A stretch of 47,225 bases of DNA from Pirellulaceae bacterium (GTDB lineage Bacteria > Planctomycetota > Planctomycetia > Pirellulales > Pirellulaceae), in NCBI GenBank assembly GCA_022446825.1, contig JAKVBY010000046.1:15983-63207 (forward strand). Direction: 5' to 3'. Positions 1 to 9,314 of the stretch are shown here, one piece after another (position 1 is the first letter of the stretch; every line of letters starts with the position of its first letter). Under the pieces are notes generated by a model that worked only from the letters and a program-made list of their open reading frames with translations, was not told the origin of the DNA and searched no databases. The position numbers and the translations under genes are program-made.

Positions 1-411
1 GGAGGTGACTTGGCCGTGGGCGAGGCGCCGCCTGAGCAAAGAGGCTGGCTCATCGGGATTGCTGGATTGGAGAGGAACCAGACACCGGATCGATTTATCA
101 CTGTGAGTCACTGTGGTGTGGCAACTTCGGGAGACCTGTGGCAATTTGTGGAAATTGCTGGCCAGCGTTACTCACACATCCTCGATCCGCGCACGGGCCT
201 AGGTCTAATGCAGAGGAGTAGTGTGACGATTGTGGCGCAGAACTGTTTGGATGCCGATGGGTTGGCAAGTTGTCTTAGCGTTTTGGGTGCTGTGGCAGGT
301 GAGAAGCTGATTGCACAGCAACCGGGTGCGGAAATGCTGATGCTGACCCACGTGGACGACCACATTCAGGAAGTTCAATCCAGTGGTTTTCCGAAGCTCT
401 CTTCACGCTGA
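1..411 (+). CDS. apbE: FAD:protein FMN transferase (ApbE family), C-terminal part
   Basis: The reading frame is open from base 1 and ends at TGA 409-411, so the gene begins before the window. The first codons read Gly-Gly-Asp, which fits the conserved GGD of ApbE proteins, so the methionine a few codons later is not the start. The segment SHILDPRTG (the ApbE H-x-x-DP-x-TG signature) is followed by a threonine/valine-rich strand and the D-A-D-G-L-A-S motif near the metal site. Family knowledge: ApbE is a Mg-dependent exported or membrane-bound enzyme that attaches FMN covalently to threonine residues, for example in Nqr/Rnf subunits. About 136 residues remain of a family usually 300-350 long. 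The neighbour is convergent, 76 bases away. Confidence 0.85.
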   Translation, partial: GGDLAVGEAPPEQRGWLIGIAGLERNQTPDRFITVSHCGVATSGDLWQFVEIAGQRYSHILDPRTGLGLMQRSSVTIVAQNCLDADGLASCLSVLGAVAGEKLIAQQPGAEMLMLTHVDDHIQEVQSSGFPKLSSR

Positions 412-487
412 TGCAATGGACACGACAGGCAGATGTTCCTCGGCCGGTTGTCCGCTCGGTCTGGTCGGCAGTGGGACAGGCACCCAT

Positions 488-2056
488 TTAGGTTTTTGTT
501 GTGGTCGTTTCGAGGTGCTGCCCTTCGGGCAGTACTTCGATGTGCAAGGACTGTAGACGTCCGCTGCGCTCAATGGTAATTGAAATGGGGCTTTTTGCCG
601 TCGTTAGCAAGTTCTTTAATTCTTCGGTATTGGTGAAATTCATTTCCGCCACGTCATAAATGCGGTCACCCACTTGTAGGCCTGCCTCAGCGGCGGCCGA
701 ACCGGGGATGACGCGCGCGATGATCGCGGTTCCTGGTTCGGCCGAGTCTTCACGCCAGGAGATGCCGATACGAGTTGGATTGCCCATGAGTTTGATAGGA
801 ACTTCCACCGCCTCCAAGGTATTTTCGCGGCGAATGGTCATCGTCGTGTCGGTCGGCGCAGCCAAGACGTGCTGTCGAAAAAGAGCATCATCAAGCAGCG
901 ATTGTCCGGAGAAGGTCAAAAGTTGATCTCCTACTTTGAGTCCGGCGTTGGCAGCGGCAGAACGAGGAACCACGTGAGTGATCATTATTTTTTCGGCGTT
1001 ACGGCGCCATTGAATGCCAAGCCGAGGTTGCTTTTTGGGAAGCGCTGATTCCATTTGTTGGCGACTACGAGGAAATTCACGCCGAGCTGCCAGACGAAAA
1101 CCGGCGATCGAGTCACGGTCGCCGACATGGGATGCGAACCGAAAGATCAAGCGGGTGATCTCTTGCGTGCCGGCGAAGTTAATTTTGTGGGCATCGTCGT
1201 GCGGGCGGTGGTAATCGTCGTGCAGCCCGGTATGCAGCATGATCGTCGGAATGCGTCGTTCATAGAACGGATAATGATCGCTATTTTCCTTCATCTCCCA
1301 AGTAAAATCGAGTCTGAGATTCAGATCGGTATTTTGCCGAGAGAGCATTTGACGCAGACGTTTGCTGGTCCGTGTTCCATAGACTTCGACATGCTCCTTG
1401 CGCAATCGCCCAATCATGTCCATGTTGATAAATAGCTTGATCTGGCTGAGCTCCAGGGTTGGATGGGCCAGCCAGTGTTTGGAACCACGTAACGCTTTTT
1501 CTTCCGCATCCCAAAAGGCGAAGACGAGGGTGCGTTTCGGAGGTGTTGGCAAGGCGGCAAAAGCTTCGGCAAGCTCCAGCAAGGAAGCGGTGCCACTGGC
1601 ATTGTCGTCAGCGCCATTGTGAATGTATCCGGTAGGTCCAAAGCTATTGGAGCGTGTTCCATAGCCGACATGGTCATAATGAGCTCCTAAAATGATCACT
1701 TCTTTGGAAAGCTGGGGATCACTGCCAGGCAGCTGTGCCAAAATATTACGATAGCCACGTTGGAATGGTTGATAGTAGCTGCCACCTCCTGCCGCTCCCT
1801 GCAGCCCGAATTTCTTCAGCTGCTCGGTAATGTAACCAGCAGCGGCTCGTCCACCCCGGGCTCCCGCTTCGCGTCCTTCAAAGCTGTCATCTGCCAGTAC
1901 ACCAATATGGGCTTCTACATCCGAGGACTTAATCGAATGCAAGGCTTTCAGCAGGACGCCTTCGTGGGCCAAGCCGGTTGCCGAAGCCCACCAGCAGGTC
2001 GCTAGAAATGCAAAATGAGTGGCCCGAGAGCCGTACAGGGAAAGCATGGAATTCAT
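488..2056 (-). CDS. secreted M28-family zinc aminopeptidase with two C-terminal PDZ domains
   Basis: The 522-residue protein starts with a hydrophobic signal-like segment (about residues 10-30). The M28 catalytic domain spans about 45-310. Expected zinc ligands and catalytic residues are visible: H126 in AHYDH, D150/D151 in GADDNAS, E185/E186 in DAEE, D213 in NMDMIG and H283 in DDYHRPHDD. Two PDZ-like domains follow (about 345-420 and 428-510), each with a P-x-S-A-A-x-A-G-L-x-V-G-D signature. Family knowledge: M28 enzymes release N-terminal amino acids, and the PDZ domains probably recruit substrates or partners. PDZ-tailed M28 peptidases are common in planctomycetes. The start ATG at 2056 has no strong ribosome site, and a second in-frame ATG lies at 2047. 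The gene is convergent with apbE. Confidence 0.88.
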   Translation of the reverse strand: MNSMLSLYGSRATHFAFLATCWWASATGLAHEGVLLKALHSIKSSDVEAHIGVLADDSFEGREAGARGGRAAAGYITEQLKKFGLQGAAGGGSYYQPFQRGYRNILAQLPGSDPQLSKEVIILGAHYDHVGYGTRSNSFGPTGYIHNGADDNASGTASLLELAEAFAALPTPPKRTLVFAFWDAEEKALRGSKHWLAHPTLELSQIKLFINMDMIGRLRKEHVEVYGTRTSKRLRQMLSRQNTDLNLRLDFTWEMKENSDHYPFYERRIPTIMLHTGLHDDYHRPHDDAHKINFAGTQEITRLIFRFASHVGDRDSIAGFRLAARREFPRSRQQMESALPKKQPRLGIQWRRNAEKIMITHVVPRSAAANAGLKVGDQLLTFSGQSLLDDALFRQHVLAAPTDTTMTIRRENTLEAVEVPIKLMGNPTRIGISWREDSAEPGTAIIARVIPGSAAAEAGLQVGDRIYDVAEMNFTNTEELKNLLTTAKSPISITIERSGRLQSLHIEVLPEGQHLETTTTKT

Positions 2057-2362
2057 GTCCGATCTGACCGAGGTTGACGAGATGTTTGATTTTGACGTTT
2101 GTAACGAAGTGACGTGAGTTTGCGCTGAACCGAGCGGGGAAATGGCTCTGGAAAAGGTTTCGCCATCGAAATATAGCTCGCGGCATAGACGGTGTCGGAA
2201 GATATCGCAAAATTAATCCAGGCCGGATCTGCCCGGCTGGTTTGCGAGAACGGTAAAAAGGGCGGTCTGATAGATCAAAGCCGCCTTGCAGGCTGCGCTT
2301 GGATTCTGCAAAATCTACGAACGCGATTTACCGAGCCTTCGGCATCGGTGAGACGTCTATCC
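2057..2362. other. intergenic region upstream of tRNA-Ser
   Basis: These 306 bases lie between the divergent start of the M28 peptidase and the tRNA. I see no convincing open frame and no repeat. They presumably hold both promoters, but no clear -35/-10 pair was recognisable. Confidence 0.4.
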
Positions 2363-2449
2363 GGAGAGGTGGCTGAGTGGTCGAAAGCGCGGGTTTGCTA
2401 AATCCGTGACCGGGTAACTGGTCCGCAGGTTCGAATCCTGTCCTCTCCG
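2363..2449 (+). tRNA. tRNA-Ser (anticodon GCT)
   Basis: The 7-bp acceptor stem GGAGAGG pairs with CCTCTCC at 2442-2448, and discriminator G is at 2449. The D arm starts with TGGCTGAGTGG. The anticodon stem CGGGT/ATCCG encloses the loop TTGCTAA, giving anticodon GCT, which reads AGC/AGU serine codons. A long variable arm (GACCGGGTAACTGGTC region) and a T arm with GGTTCGAATCC follow, as expected for a class II serine tRNA. The 3' CCA is not encoded. A terminator-like hairpin follows about 47 bases downstream. Confidence 0.97.
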
Positions 2450-2495
2450 CTCGATGCCGTGGCCTACGCTCGCCCGGTATCGCACCCATTCGCAT

Positions 2496-2530
2496 AAGCC
2501 CTTGTTGCCACAGGGGCTTTTGTCGTTTTT
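2496..2530 (+). terminator. intrinsic terminator after tRNA-Ser
   Basis: AAGCCC (2496-2501) pairs with GGGCTT (2514-2519), followed by TTTTGTCGTTTTT. It lies 47 bases after the tRNA on the same strand. On the other strand the hairpin is not followed by a T run, so it is assigned to the tRNA. Confidence 0.6.
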
Positions 2531-2552
2531 GGCGACTGGTAGGAATTCCAAT

Positions 2553-2576
2553 AAAAATGCGCCGCCCTCTCGGCGC
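2553..2576 (-). terminator. intrinsic terminator of the sialidase-like gene
   Basis: Read on the minus strand, GCGCCG pairs with CGGCGC around a 6-base loop (plus-strand arms 2559-2564 and 2571-2576). The stem is followed by A and then five T (plus-strand A run 2553-2557). It lies about 108 bases after the stop of the minus-strand BNR protein and back to back with the tRNA terminator, as expected between convergent units. Confidence 0.65.
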
Positions 2577-2683
2577 GTGGGTGACCGTTCACTTTCGACC
2601 ACTACTTGAAGCTTTTTGCGAAGCCGCTCAAGGTGACTTGGCCGACCTGAAGGTACGGATACTGAGCGTGGCACTGCTGTGCG

Positions 2684-5230
2684 CTATTCGCCGTTTTTCT
2701 TCTGTACGGTGGCGCGCACCACCCAGACACTGTTTGTTTCTGACGAATTACCGGGGATCTGCATCCAGCCGTTGGGAACACGGTCGTAGATGTACAGAAG
2801 ATGCTTCTCGTCGAGAGCCACGACCTGGGTGTAGGCGGACGTTTTTCGCGGTACCACAACGGGTTCCTCGGGCCGGAACTCGTTATGATTGGCGACAATA
2901 TCAACCTGATGCCAAGCCCGTCCTGTCCCGTCGCTGTTCAGCCACAGAAACAGACCGGGGCGACCGCCGGAAAGGGCGACCAGGCCATCGGACATTACCG
3001 CCAGGCCTGGCTGCACCGAGCGTGCATTTTTTATGGCGATCGCTTCAGTCCAGGTTTTGCCTTCATCGCTGCTGAAAGTCTGTCCGTAGGCGACGTTGCT
3101 TGCTAAACGAAACACGCACATCAATCGACCGTCCCGCAGACGACAAACCGCGGACTCACAGGGACCGTTATTCCCGGGCAGTGGACAGTCTTCACCGGCA
3201 ATCATCGAGCGAATTTTCCATGACACCCCATTTGCTGACTCGGCTGCCAGCAGGCTGTAACGTTTTGATCCCTGAAAATACCCATACAGCATGGCGAGGT
3301 AGTTACCGTCCTTGAGCAAAACGCTTTGGCCGTTGAATACGAACCCGGACAAACCATGTTCCGGCGAGAAGCTTCGGTCTGGTGCCGGCAAGCCGCTCAC
3401 CTGCATGCCGGATCGCACGAGATTCAATTTTTGTTGTCCAAACGGGAAAATCTGATAAGGAGCCCCCATCACATCGGTGGAGATAGGCTTGAGATAATAC
3501 GGAAGCAGCAGCACGTCGCCGTTTGGCAGGTTCAATGACACGTTGCCGTAGCGAGTCGTCACCGTGTTGCTCCACGTTAATCCCCCGTCCCCGGACCAGG
3601 CAGCTTCCGCGGTCGCGATGCGGACGTGGTCATCCGGATGGTTGGACATCGTCGCGAGCAGGTTTCCGTCGGCAAGGCGGGTTAGCGACGGGAACCAGCG
3701 ATACCCTTTGCTGCGCGTGACAAGCACCGGCTGCGAGAGCGAAACACGCAGCCCATCATCAAACGTGTGTTGCTGCCCGGATTGCCAGCCGTCCAAAGGT
3801 TCGTGCCGCAAAACGTGGTGTCCTAAAGGCTCTGCCACGCGAGGTGTCCAGAATCCACCGGCAATGACCTCTTCTCGCGGTGGTGCGCGCCAACGCAATG
3901 CCTGCAGGTTGAGACCCTCTGTGCCATGGATTACCGACACGATGGTGTCATCGGCTAACACGACGGAGCTGGCGTATTGGCCGTCCGGATGGAGCTGAAA
4001 AACTGTGCGACTCCACGTTTCACCCTCATCGTAGCTGACGACAAATCGCTGACCACGTGTATCGGTCTTGTATCCAAATGGCAATATGATCGTGCCATCA
4101 GATAAACGTACCAGGGAACCCGTCTGCTCGTCAAAACCGGTCAGCAGTCCTGGCTCGGTCCAGGTCTTTCCGCCGTCGTCTGAGTGCAGGATGGCGGTAA
4201 ACCGAGCCACGAGACCGGAGTGAAGCTGCTTACTTTTGGTGTAAGGCGGCTTGTCGTCACGGAGCAGGTGAGGCGACGCTAGGTTCGGCGGATCATTTGG
4301 AGATTTGTGCCGTTGATAGCGAATCGCCAGCAACAGACGTCCCGAAGGCAGTACGATCAAATCCGGTTCAACGCCATGTTCGCAGAGCGGTTCCTTACCT
4401 CGCTCCCAGGTCTGTCCATCATCCGAACTCGTATAGAGAAAAGTGCGGGTCAACTGATCGGCTGTGGGGATCGGTTCACCGGACGCGGTAGTAATGTCCC
4501 AGGTTCCCAGAACCAGCCCCATTTTCCCTCCGGGCAGCTGCGTTAAGCGACAGCTTTGAGCACCTGTTTGCTCGCGCTCGCTGGTATTGAGCTTCACAGC
4601 CGGCTCCCAGGTCGCACCACGGTCCGTTGAGCGGGCGACGTAAGCCTCAATCCGATGGCTGGGATCGTCTTCACCTGCTGCAGGCTTCCGGCCGTCATTA
4701 TATTGAACGGAGTAGTAGTACAGCAGCGTGCCGTTTTCGGTGACACCGACACCGTTGCCGGCTACTCGCAACTGTGTGTGGCCGTCGGGTACTTTGAAAC
4801 GCATGTCGACCGGAGAACCTATGTGCGACCAGGTCTGTCCTCCATTCGTTGAATGCGCCACCAGGCCCAGGTTCCAGCCTTTTGGTGAGTAGCTCTCTGC
4901 GAATAACTCGTCTCCATTGCCAATCACGACCGTCGGTTGAATTGCCGGCAATTCGGATTCGTGGAGAGTGGACGGCCAGCGAACGAACGTTGTCGCGCGG
5001 TGTGCCTGACCGTCCGGACTGAATGGATGTCCAAAAATCTCACGCAGTTCCGGGTGTGAAATTTCCCAGGTAACCAGTCGATCGCCAGGCGTGTCGTCAT
5101 CTGCCCATCCGGTCGATGAGGTCGACGCAAACAGCAGCAACACTGCCAGGTTGTACATGAATACGGAGAGGGATTGCAATGCAGGACGACGGTCCAAATT
5201 GGCTGGCATGAACGGCAAAGTGTGTAGCAC
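2684..5230 (-). CDS. secreted two-domain BNR/sialidase-like protein
   Basis: The 848-residue protein has an N-terminal hydrophobic stretch (about 24-43) ending near a plausible signal peptidase site before ADDD. It then carries two consecutive sialidase-type propellers. Asp-box repeats of the form S-x-D-x-G-x-T-W occur at least seven times (for example SDDGGKTW, SYDEGETW, SGDGGLTW, SSDEGKTW). Family knowledge: GH33-type exo-sialidases use six-bladed propellers with an arginine triad, but many planctomycete BNR proteins have unproven activity. The GTG start at 5230 is supported by AAGGAG at 5245-5240 with a 9-base spacer; the later ATG at 5209 lacks such a site. The ribosome site lies just after the stop of the small ORF at 5250-5392, suggesting coupling with it. 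Confidence 0.85.
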   Translation of the reverse strand: MLHTLPFMPANLDRRPALQSLSVFMYNLAVLLLFASTSSTGWADDDTPGDRLVTWEISHPELREIFGHPFSPDGQAHRATTFVRWPSTLHESELPAIQPTVVIGNGDELFAESYSPKGWNLGLVAHSTNGGQTWSHIGSPVDMRFKVPDGHTQLRVAGNGVGVTENGTLLYYYSVQYNDGRKPAAGEDDPSHRIEAYVARSTDRGATWEPAVKLNTSEREQTGAQSCRLTQLPGGKMGLVLGTWDITTASGEPIPTADQLTRTFLYTSSDDGQTWERGKEPLCEHGVEPDLIVLPSGRLLLAIRYQRHKSPNDPPNLASPHLLRDDKPPYTKSKQLHSGLVARFTAILHSDDGGKTWTEPGLLTGFDEQTGSLVRLSDGTIILPFGYKTDTRGQRFVVSYDEGETWSRTVFQLHPDGQYASSVVLADDTIVSVIHGTEGLNLQALRWRAPPREEVIAGGFWTPRVAEPLGHHVLRHEPLDGWQSGQQHTFDDGLRVSLSQPVLVTRSKGYRWFPSLTRLADGNLLATMSNHPDDHVRIATAEAAWSGDGGLTWSNTVTTRYGNVSLNLPNGDVLLLPYYLKPISTDVMGAPYQIFPFGQQKLNLVRSGMQVSGLPAPDRSFSPEHGLSGFVFNGQSVLLKDGNYLAMLYGYFQGSKRYSLLAAESANGVSWKIRSMIAGEDCPLPGNNGPCESAVCRLRDGRLMCVFRLASNVAYGQTFSSDEGKTWTEAIAIKNARSVQPGLAVMSDGLVALSGGRPGLFLWLNSDGTGRAWHQVDIVANHNEFRPEEPVVVPRKTSAYTQVVALDEKHLLYIYDRVPNGWMQIPGNSSETNSVWVVRATVQKKNGE

Positions 5231-5249
5231 TTAAAGTTGCTCCTTGACT

Positions 5250-5392
5250 CTAGTCTTGATCCGCTATTTTTTTGAGCGACACTTCAACAGTACCCAGCCG
5301 TTTTTCGAGTTTCTTGGTTTGATCAAACGCAATCACTCCTAGCGTTCCCAGAAAACTGCCACCACTACCAAAACGCCATCTAATTCACTCAT
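5250..5392 (-). pseudogene. small single-TM protein gene with an apparent one-base deletion
   Basis: On the minus strand an ATG at 5392-5390 opens MSELDGVLVVVAVF and then meets a stop. Shifting by one base after the T run in GCAGTTTTCTGG continues as LGTLGVIAFDQTKKLEKRLG and on to TAG at 5252-5250. With five T instead of four, the product would be 47 residues: a short acidic N-terminus, a hydrophobic segment of about 17 residues, then a basic, coiled-coil-like tail. The restored stop lies 19 bases before the GTG of the BNR gene and immediately precedes that gene's AAGGAG, so the pair looks like an operon. I do not recognise the family; the layout resembles small PspB-like membrane proteins only in outline. 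It could be a sequencing error, a decayed gene or, less likely, a programmed shift. Confidence 0.5.
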
Positions 5393-5798
5393 TCTTTCAC
5401 TTGCAAGAACATTGCCTTTGCCTATTTTTTAACGCAGCTGTCCGAGGTTTGCAAAAAGACATTGAAAGTGTCGAAGGGGAGTTCGTCTGGGACACCCTGG
5501 CGGTGGTTCCCATGAGACTTGAGTTTTTTGGCTTCAACCATCACGACCATCAAAAATAAATTGCCGACAACGATTTAAAAAGATCAATATATTCGCAAGG
5601 AATCCTAAAAAAATACCGTATTTTGAACGGTCTCAATTCTAGAACGGCGATACAGCCTTTCTGCAGGCTACCGTTGTCGCTTGCTTACCGTCCTTTCAGA
5701 CGGTGGGGGAGTGGGCAAGATCTGGGAGCAAAGAAAGTGCCTGTGTGGGGCCTTGAATTGACTGGAAACGGGAGCCAGACAAGACTCTTTTTGCTGTC
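5393..5798. other. intergenic region with one short unassigned ORF
   Basis: This stretch lies between the sulfite-oxidase-like gene and the small TM ORF. A plus-strand frame from TTG 5401 to TAA 5559 (52 codons, including VRGLQKDIESVEGEF) reads like protein but has no recognised relatives and no good start. It is noted rather than called as a gene. The rest is AT-rich with nothing clear. Confidence 0.3.
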
Positions 5799-6977
5799 TC
5801 AAGAGACCTCGATCGGGAGTTCGTACCAGGAATTTTGTAGGTAACCTTTGGCATTCCATGGAACACGTTGGGGCATAAAGCCTCCAGAACTGTCAAAAGC
5901 TCTGAGCAAGAGCTTTTTGGTTTGGGGAGTTATCCTGACCTTAGCACTCCATAGTTGCCAACAGTAATCGACACCTTTTCCCAGCAAGGTCGTCGGTTGC
6001 CAACTGGTCCCGTTGTCGGATGAAATCTGGACACGCTGTGTCGTGACGTCAAGTCGACCCGTAGGTAAAACATAACCGGAAACGTTGATCAATCCGGCAG
6101 GGACGAGAGCTTTTGCGCGCGGTGTCGCAATGGCTCCATTGATGGGAAACCGATAGATAGGACCTGATTCCGTCCAGTCGATTGGATCGGTTTTCTGGAC
6201 AATTTTGTAAGCTGTTGCGAGGTAGTGATTTGGCGAAGGCTTGTCACTGACGGTGATTTTTCCCAGCCATTTAACGCTTCGTGCTCCAATGTACCCGGGC
6301 ACTAAGGTCCTCAATGGGTACCCATGATCGGGAGTTAAATCCTCCCCGTTCATTCGGTCCGCAAGGAGTGCGCCAGGTACTTTGCCAGCGAGCATTGCTT
6401 TCTCGATGGGAACCGATCCGCCGAACGGGATCACACCGTCTTTTCGTTCGATTTCGTCCTGTCCTTCAAACCAGACATGTTTAGCACCTGCCAGGACTTC
6501 GGCCTTCTTCAAGACATCGGCTAGAGAAATTCCCGACCAATTGGCATTACCGATTGCACCCGCTTCCCATTGAACGCCCCCAACTTTCCCTTCAGAATTG
6601 AATTCAGATCGACGATTTCCCGCGCAGGTAAGGGTGGCGGTTACTTCGTGGCGAGGCCACCGGCTCAAGTCTGCCAGATTTAAAGTCAGGGGCTGTCGCA
6701 CGAGGCCATCGACTGTCAATCTATAACGCTCGGTGTCGATCTTTGGGTTCGGTGCATGAGAGCGGATATAAAAGTGCTTAGTGGGTGTAATCCAGGACTG
6801 AACCAGCTTGGATAATTCCGGTTCCGCATTACGGGGATTAGATGAACGGAAAATCAAGTCTTTTTCCTGCCCACCGCCGTGCTGGGCAACTAGCTTAACG
6901 GGCCACTTGATACTGGTTACCGCAACTCCGCTGGCAGCAGTCAGCAATCCACGTCTTGATATTTCAAAATGTTTCAC
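5799..6977 (-). CDS. Tat-exported sulfite-oxidase-like molybdopterin oxidoreductase
   Basis: The 392-residue protein starts with a Tat signal (SRRGLL at 7-12, then a hydrophobic stretch). The Mo-cofactor domain follows, with the molybdenum-ligating cysteine C118 in TLTCAGNRR. A C-terminal Mo-co dimerisation domain covers about 290-392 and includes SSDNGTSW and NAKGYLQNSW-type motifs. Family knowledge: such periplasmic enzymes oxidise sulfite (SoxC/SorA-like) or related substrates using Mo-molybdopterin. No heme domain or cytochrome partner gene is adjacent, so the electron acceptor is unknown. The start is GTG at 6977, supported by AGGAG seven bases upstream. Export folded through Tat fits a cofactor-containing enzyme. 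Sulfite could come from sulfated-sugar breakdown by neighbouring sulfatases, but that link is inference. Confidence 0.85.
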   Translation of the reverse strand: MKHFEISRRGLLTAASGVAVTSIKWPVKLVAQHGGGQEKDLIFRSSNPRNAEPELSKLVQSWITPTKHFYIRSHAPNPKIDTERYRLTVDGLVRQPLTLNLADLSRWPRHEVTATLTCAGNRRSEFNSEGKVGGVQWEAGAIGNANWSGISLADVLKKAEVLAGAKHVWFEGQDEIERKDGVIPFGGSVPIEKAMLAGKVPGALLADRMNGEDLTPDHGYPLRTLVPGYIGARSVKWLGKITVSDKPSPNHYLATAYKIVQKTDPIDWTESGPIYRFPINGAIATPRAKALVPAGLINVSGYVLPTGRLDVTTQRVQISSDNGTSWQPTTLLGKGVDYCWQLWSAKVRITPQTKKLLLRAFDSSGGFMPQRVPWNAKGYLQNSWYELPIEVS

Positions 6978-7247
6978 CAGAGACTCCTATCCACGTCATC
7001 TTTCCAATCATTTTTCAAAGCATAACAGCAAGCAGTGCTCGGAAAAACATCATGCCTCAGCATTCATCGTGAGCAGGTAAGGCAATGGGGACGCGATTTT
7101 AATAAAAACCAATTCAGCAAATTGCCGGTTGCCGTCACGCGTTTCGATCCAGACTTTGGATGCTGGCAATCGTCCAGTTTGCTACGGCGCTTGCCGCTTA
7201 GTTAGAATTAGGCCTTCGCCATACTCCCGAAAAACCCAGGTGCCGTT

Positions 7248-9314
7248 ATGAAACGACTGCTTTTTGTTCTACTGCTAGGTAGCTGTTGGGTTCCCTTGCT
7301 GTTGGCTAACGAACGGATCTTAACCAACCGTTTGCATCACGTGCGCAACGGAAAAACGCCAGAATGGTCCTCGTTTCCAGAGCAAGCAGAAGCGAGCTCT
7401 TTGGAGATTTCGTTCACGCTCCCTGGTAAGTCAACTGCCAGCACTCTGCGGTTGCGACAACAGGATGTCAAGCAACCGTGGAGCGTGTTTGTGAATGGCA
7501 AGATGATTGACAAGTTACAGCAAGACGAGAACGACATGGTACGTTACTTGGCAGTTCCCGCCGATGTGCTGCAACCGGGGAACAACCAGTTGACGGTCTC
7601 AACCGATAGCAAGCAAGGTTCAGACGACATTCGGGTCGGTGAGATGAGCTTGTTCGATCAACCACCAGAGGTGGTTTTGTCAGAAGCTGACGTGACCATT
7701 CAAGTGGTTGATAGCGAGGGCCAGGGTATTCCCTGTCGACTGACGATCCTCAATCGGTCCGGTGCCTTATCAGGTGTGGGCGCTCAATCCAGCACAACTC
7801 TGGCAGTACGTCCCGGTGTTGTCTATACGGCGGGCGGGTTGGCACGCGTGGGTCTGCAGGCAGGCACCTACAAGGTGATCGCGGGACGAGGATTTGAATG
7901 GGGCATCGATTCAGCCGAACTGATCGTCCGCAAAGGTTCTCAAGAAAAACTGAGTTTGCGGATTCATCGAGAAGTTCCTACGGAGGAACTGGTCAGTTGT
8001 GATACACACGTACATACCTTCACTTATTCTCGGCATGGTGACGCCACAATTGAGGAGAGGATTATCACGACCGCCGGGGAGGGGATCGAATTACCGATTG
8101 CCACCGACCACAACTTGCACATCGACTATCGGCCCGTCCTTCGGCGCCTGCAGATGGAGCAGTATTTTACTCCCGTGATCGGTAACGAAGTGACGACGAG
8201 TGTCGGGCATTTCAATATCTTTCCCGTCAACACGAACGCTCCCTTGCCCAACCATCGCTTGACCACCTGGCCGGAAATCATTGCCAGCATCCGCCAAACG
8301 CCACAGGTCCAAGCCATTATTTTGAACCACGGGCGTGATTTGCATAGTAATGTACGCCCGCTTGGTCCAGCTCACCACCTTGCCGTGACGGGACAAAATC
8401 GGCATGGCTGGGGATTTGGTGCCAATGCCATGGAACTCATTAATTCCGGTGCCACACAAACCGATATCATGCAACTGGTGCACGACTGGTTTGGCCTACT
8501 CAATCGCGGCTATGCGGTGACACCTGTTGGCTGTAGTGACTCGCATGATGTGGCTCGACATTTTGTCGGCCAGGGAAGAACCTATATCCGCTGCCCCGAC
8601 CATGACCCTGGAAAGATTCCAGTTGATCAAGCGGTCCGTAGTTTTGTAGCGGGCCGTGTGATTGTCAGCTACGGGCTCCTGACAACCATGCGGATCAACG
8701 ACCAGTACAGCATGGGAGATCTGGTACCCGCCGGAAAACCTCTGCAGCTTGAAGTTGCAGTACTCGGGCCGAGTTGGACGGAGGCGGATGTGGTAGAGCT
8801 TTACGCCAACGGCAAACGCATCAAGCAAGAAATCATTTCGCCTGGTGGGAACGCGGGGATCAAATGGAAAGGCAACTGGCAACTGGCTCCCTTCCAACAC
8901 GATGTTCATCTGGTAGCTGTGGCGCGGGGACCGGGGATCGAGTCGCTGCATTGGCCGACCGCGAAGGCTTATCAACCCACCTCGCCGGATTGGACTGCTG
9001 CTGTCTTTAGTTGTACCGGTGCCGTCTGGCTCGATGTGGATGGTGATGGGAAGCCCACCAGTGCCTATCAATACGCTCAACAGGTAATGAAACAAACCGC
9101 GGGTAAGATCGAGCCGTTGCTGAGGCAGTTGGCCAATTATGATGTAGCGGTCGCGGCCCAGGCTGCCGCACTGCTGCAGGCAAAAACCCCGGAAATCCTC
9201 TTGCAGGACGAATTTCAACAAGTACTCGCCAAGGCAGCTGACCCCGTGCGTCAAGGAATCCAAGTCTACTTAAACCAGTGGCGGCAAAGCCAGACGTTGC
9301 CGGTGCTGCCATGA
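7248..9314 (+). CDS. secreted CehA/McbA-like PHP-fold metallohydrolase
   Basis: The 688-residue protein has a signal peptide (about 1-20) and an N-terminal beta-rich region to about 240. A PHP-like metal centre follows: H254 and H256 in CDTHVHTF, the TDHN motif about 30 residues later, and further H/D positions in NHGRD and SDSHD. The C-terminal part mixes beta-sandwich-like and helical segments. Family knowledge: CehA/McbA proteins are named for carbamate-hydrolysing enzymes, but most members are of unknown substrate and many planctomycete ones are exported. AGGTG six bases before the ATG supports the start. It stands alone, divergent from the sulfite-oxidase-like gene across about 270 bases. 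No substrate can be assigned. Confidence 0.82.
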   Translation: MKRLLFVLLLGSCWVPLLLANERILTNRLHHVRNGKTPEWSSFPEQAEASSLEISFTLPGKSTASTLRLRQQDVKQPWSVFVNGKMIDKLQQDENDMVRYLAVPADVLQPGNNQLTVSTDSKQGSDDIRVGEMSLFDQPPEVVLSEADVTIQVVDSEGQGIPCRLTILNRSGALSGVGAQSSTTLAVRPGVVYTAGGLARVGLQAGTYKVIAGRGFEWGIDSAELIVRKGSQEKLSLRIHREVPTEELVSCDTHVHTFTYSRHGDATIEERIITTAGEGIELPIATDHNLHIDYRPVLRRLQMEQYFTPVIGNEVTTSVGHFNIFPVNTNAPLPNHRLTTWPEIIASIRQTPQVQAIILNHGRDLHSNVRPLGPAHHLAVTGQNRHGWGFGANAMELINSGATQTDIMQLVHDWFGLLNRGYAVTPVGCSDSHDVARHFVGQGRTYIRCPDHDPGKIPVDQAVRSFVAGRVIVSYGLLTTMRINDQYSMGDLVPAGKPLQLEVAVLGPSWTEADVVELYANGKRIKQEIISPGGNAGIKWKGNWQLAPFQHDVHLVAVARGPGIESLHWPTAKAYQPTSPDWTAAVFSCTGAVWLDVDGDGKPTSAYQYAQQVMKQTAGKIEPLLRQLANYDVAVAAQAAALLQAKTPEILLQDEFQQVLAKAADPVRQGIQVYLNQWRQSQTLPVLP

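Noticed and set aside
2357..2674. 105-residue minus-strand frame across tRNA-Ser
   Set aside because: It runs through the tRNA and its terminator. The tRNA is certain and the frame has no protein-like features.
7155..7185. TTTGGATGCTGG shared with about 40995-41010 as a possible dispersed repeat
   Set aside because: Twelve-base matches are expected many times by chance in 47 kb, and flanking similarity is weak.
8496..9263. 255-residue minus-strand open frame
   Set aside because: It is antisense to the CehA-like gene, has no recognisable motif, and the plus frame has a clear fold and metal motif.
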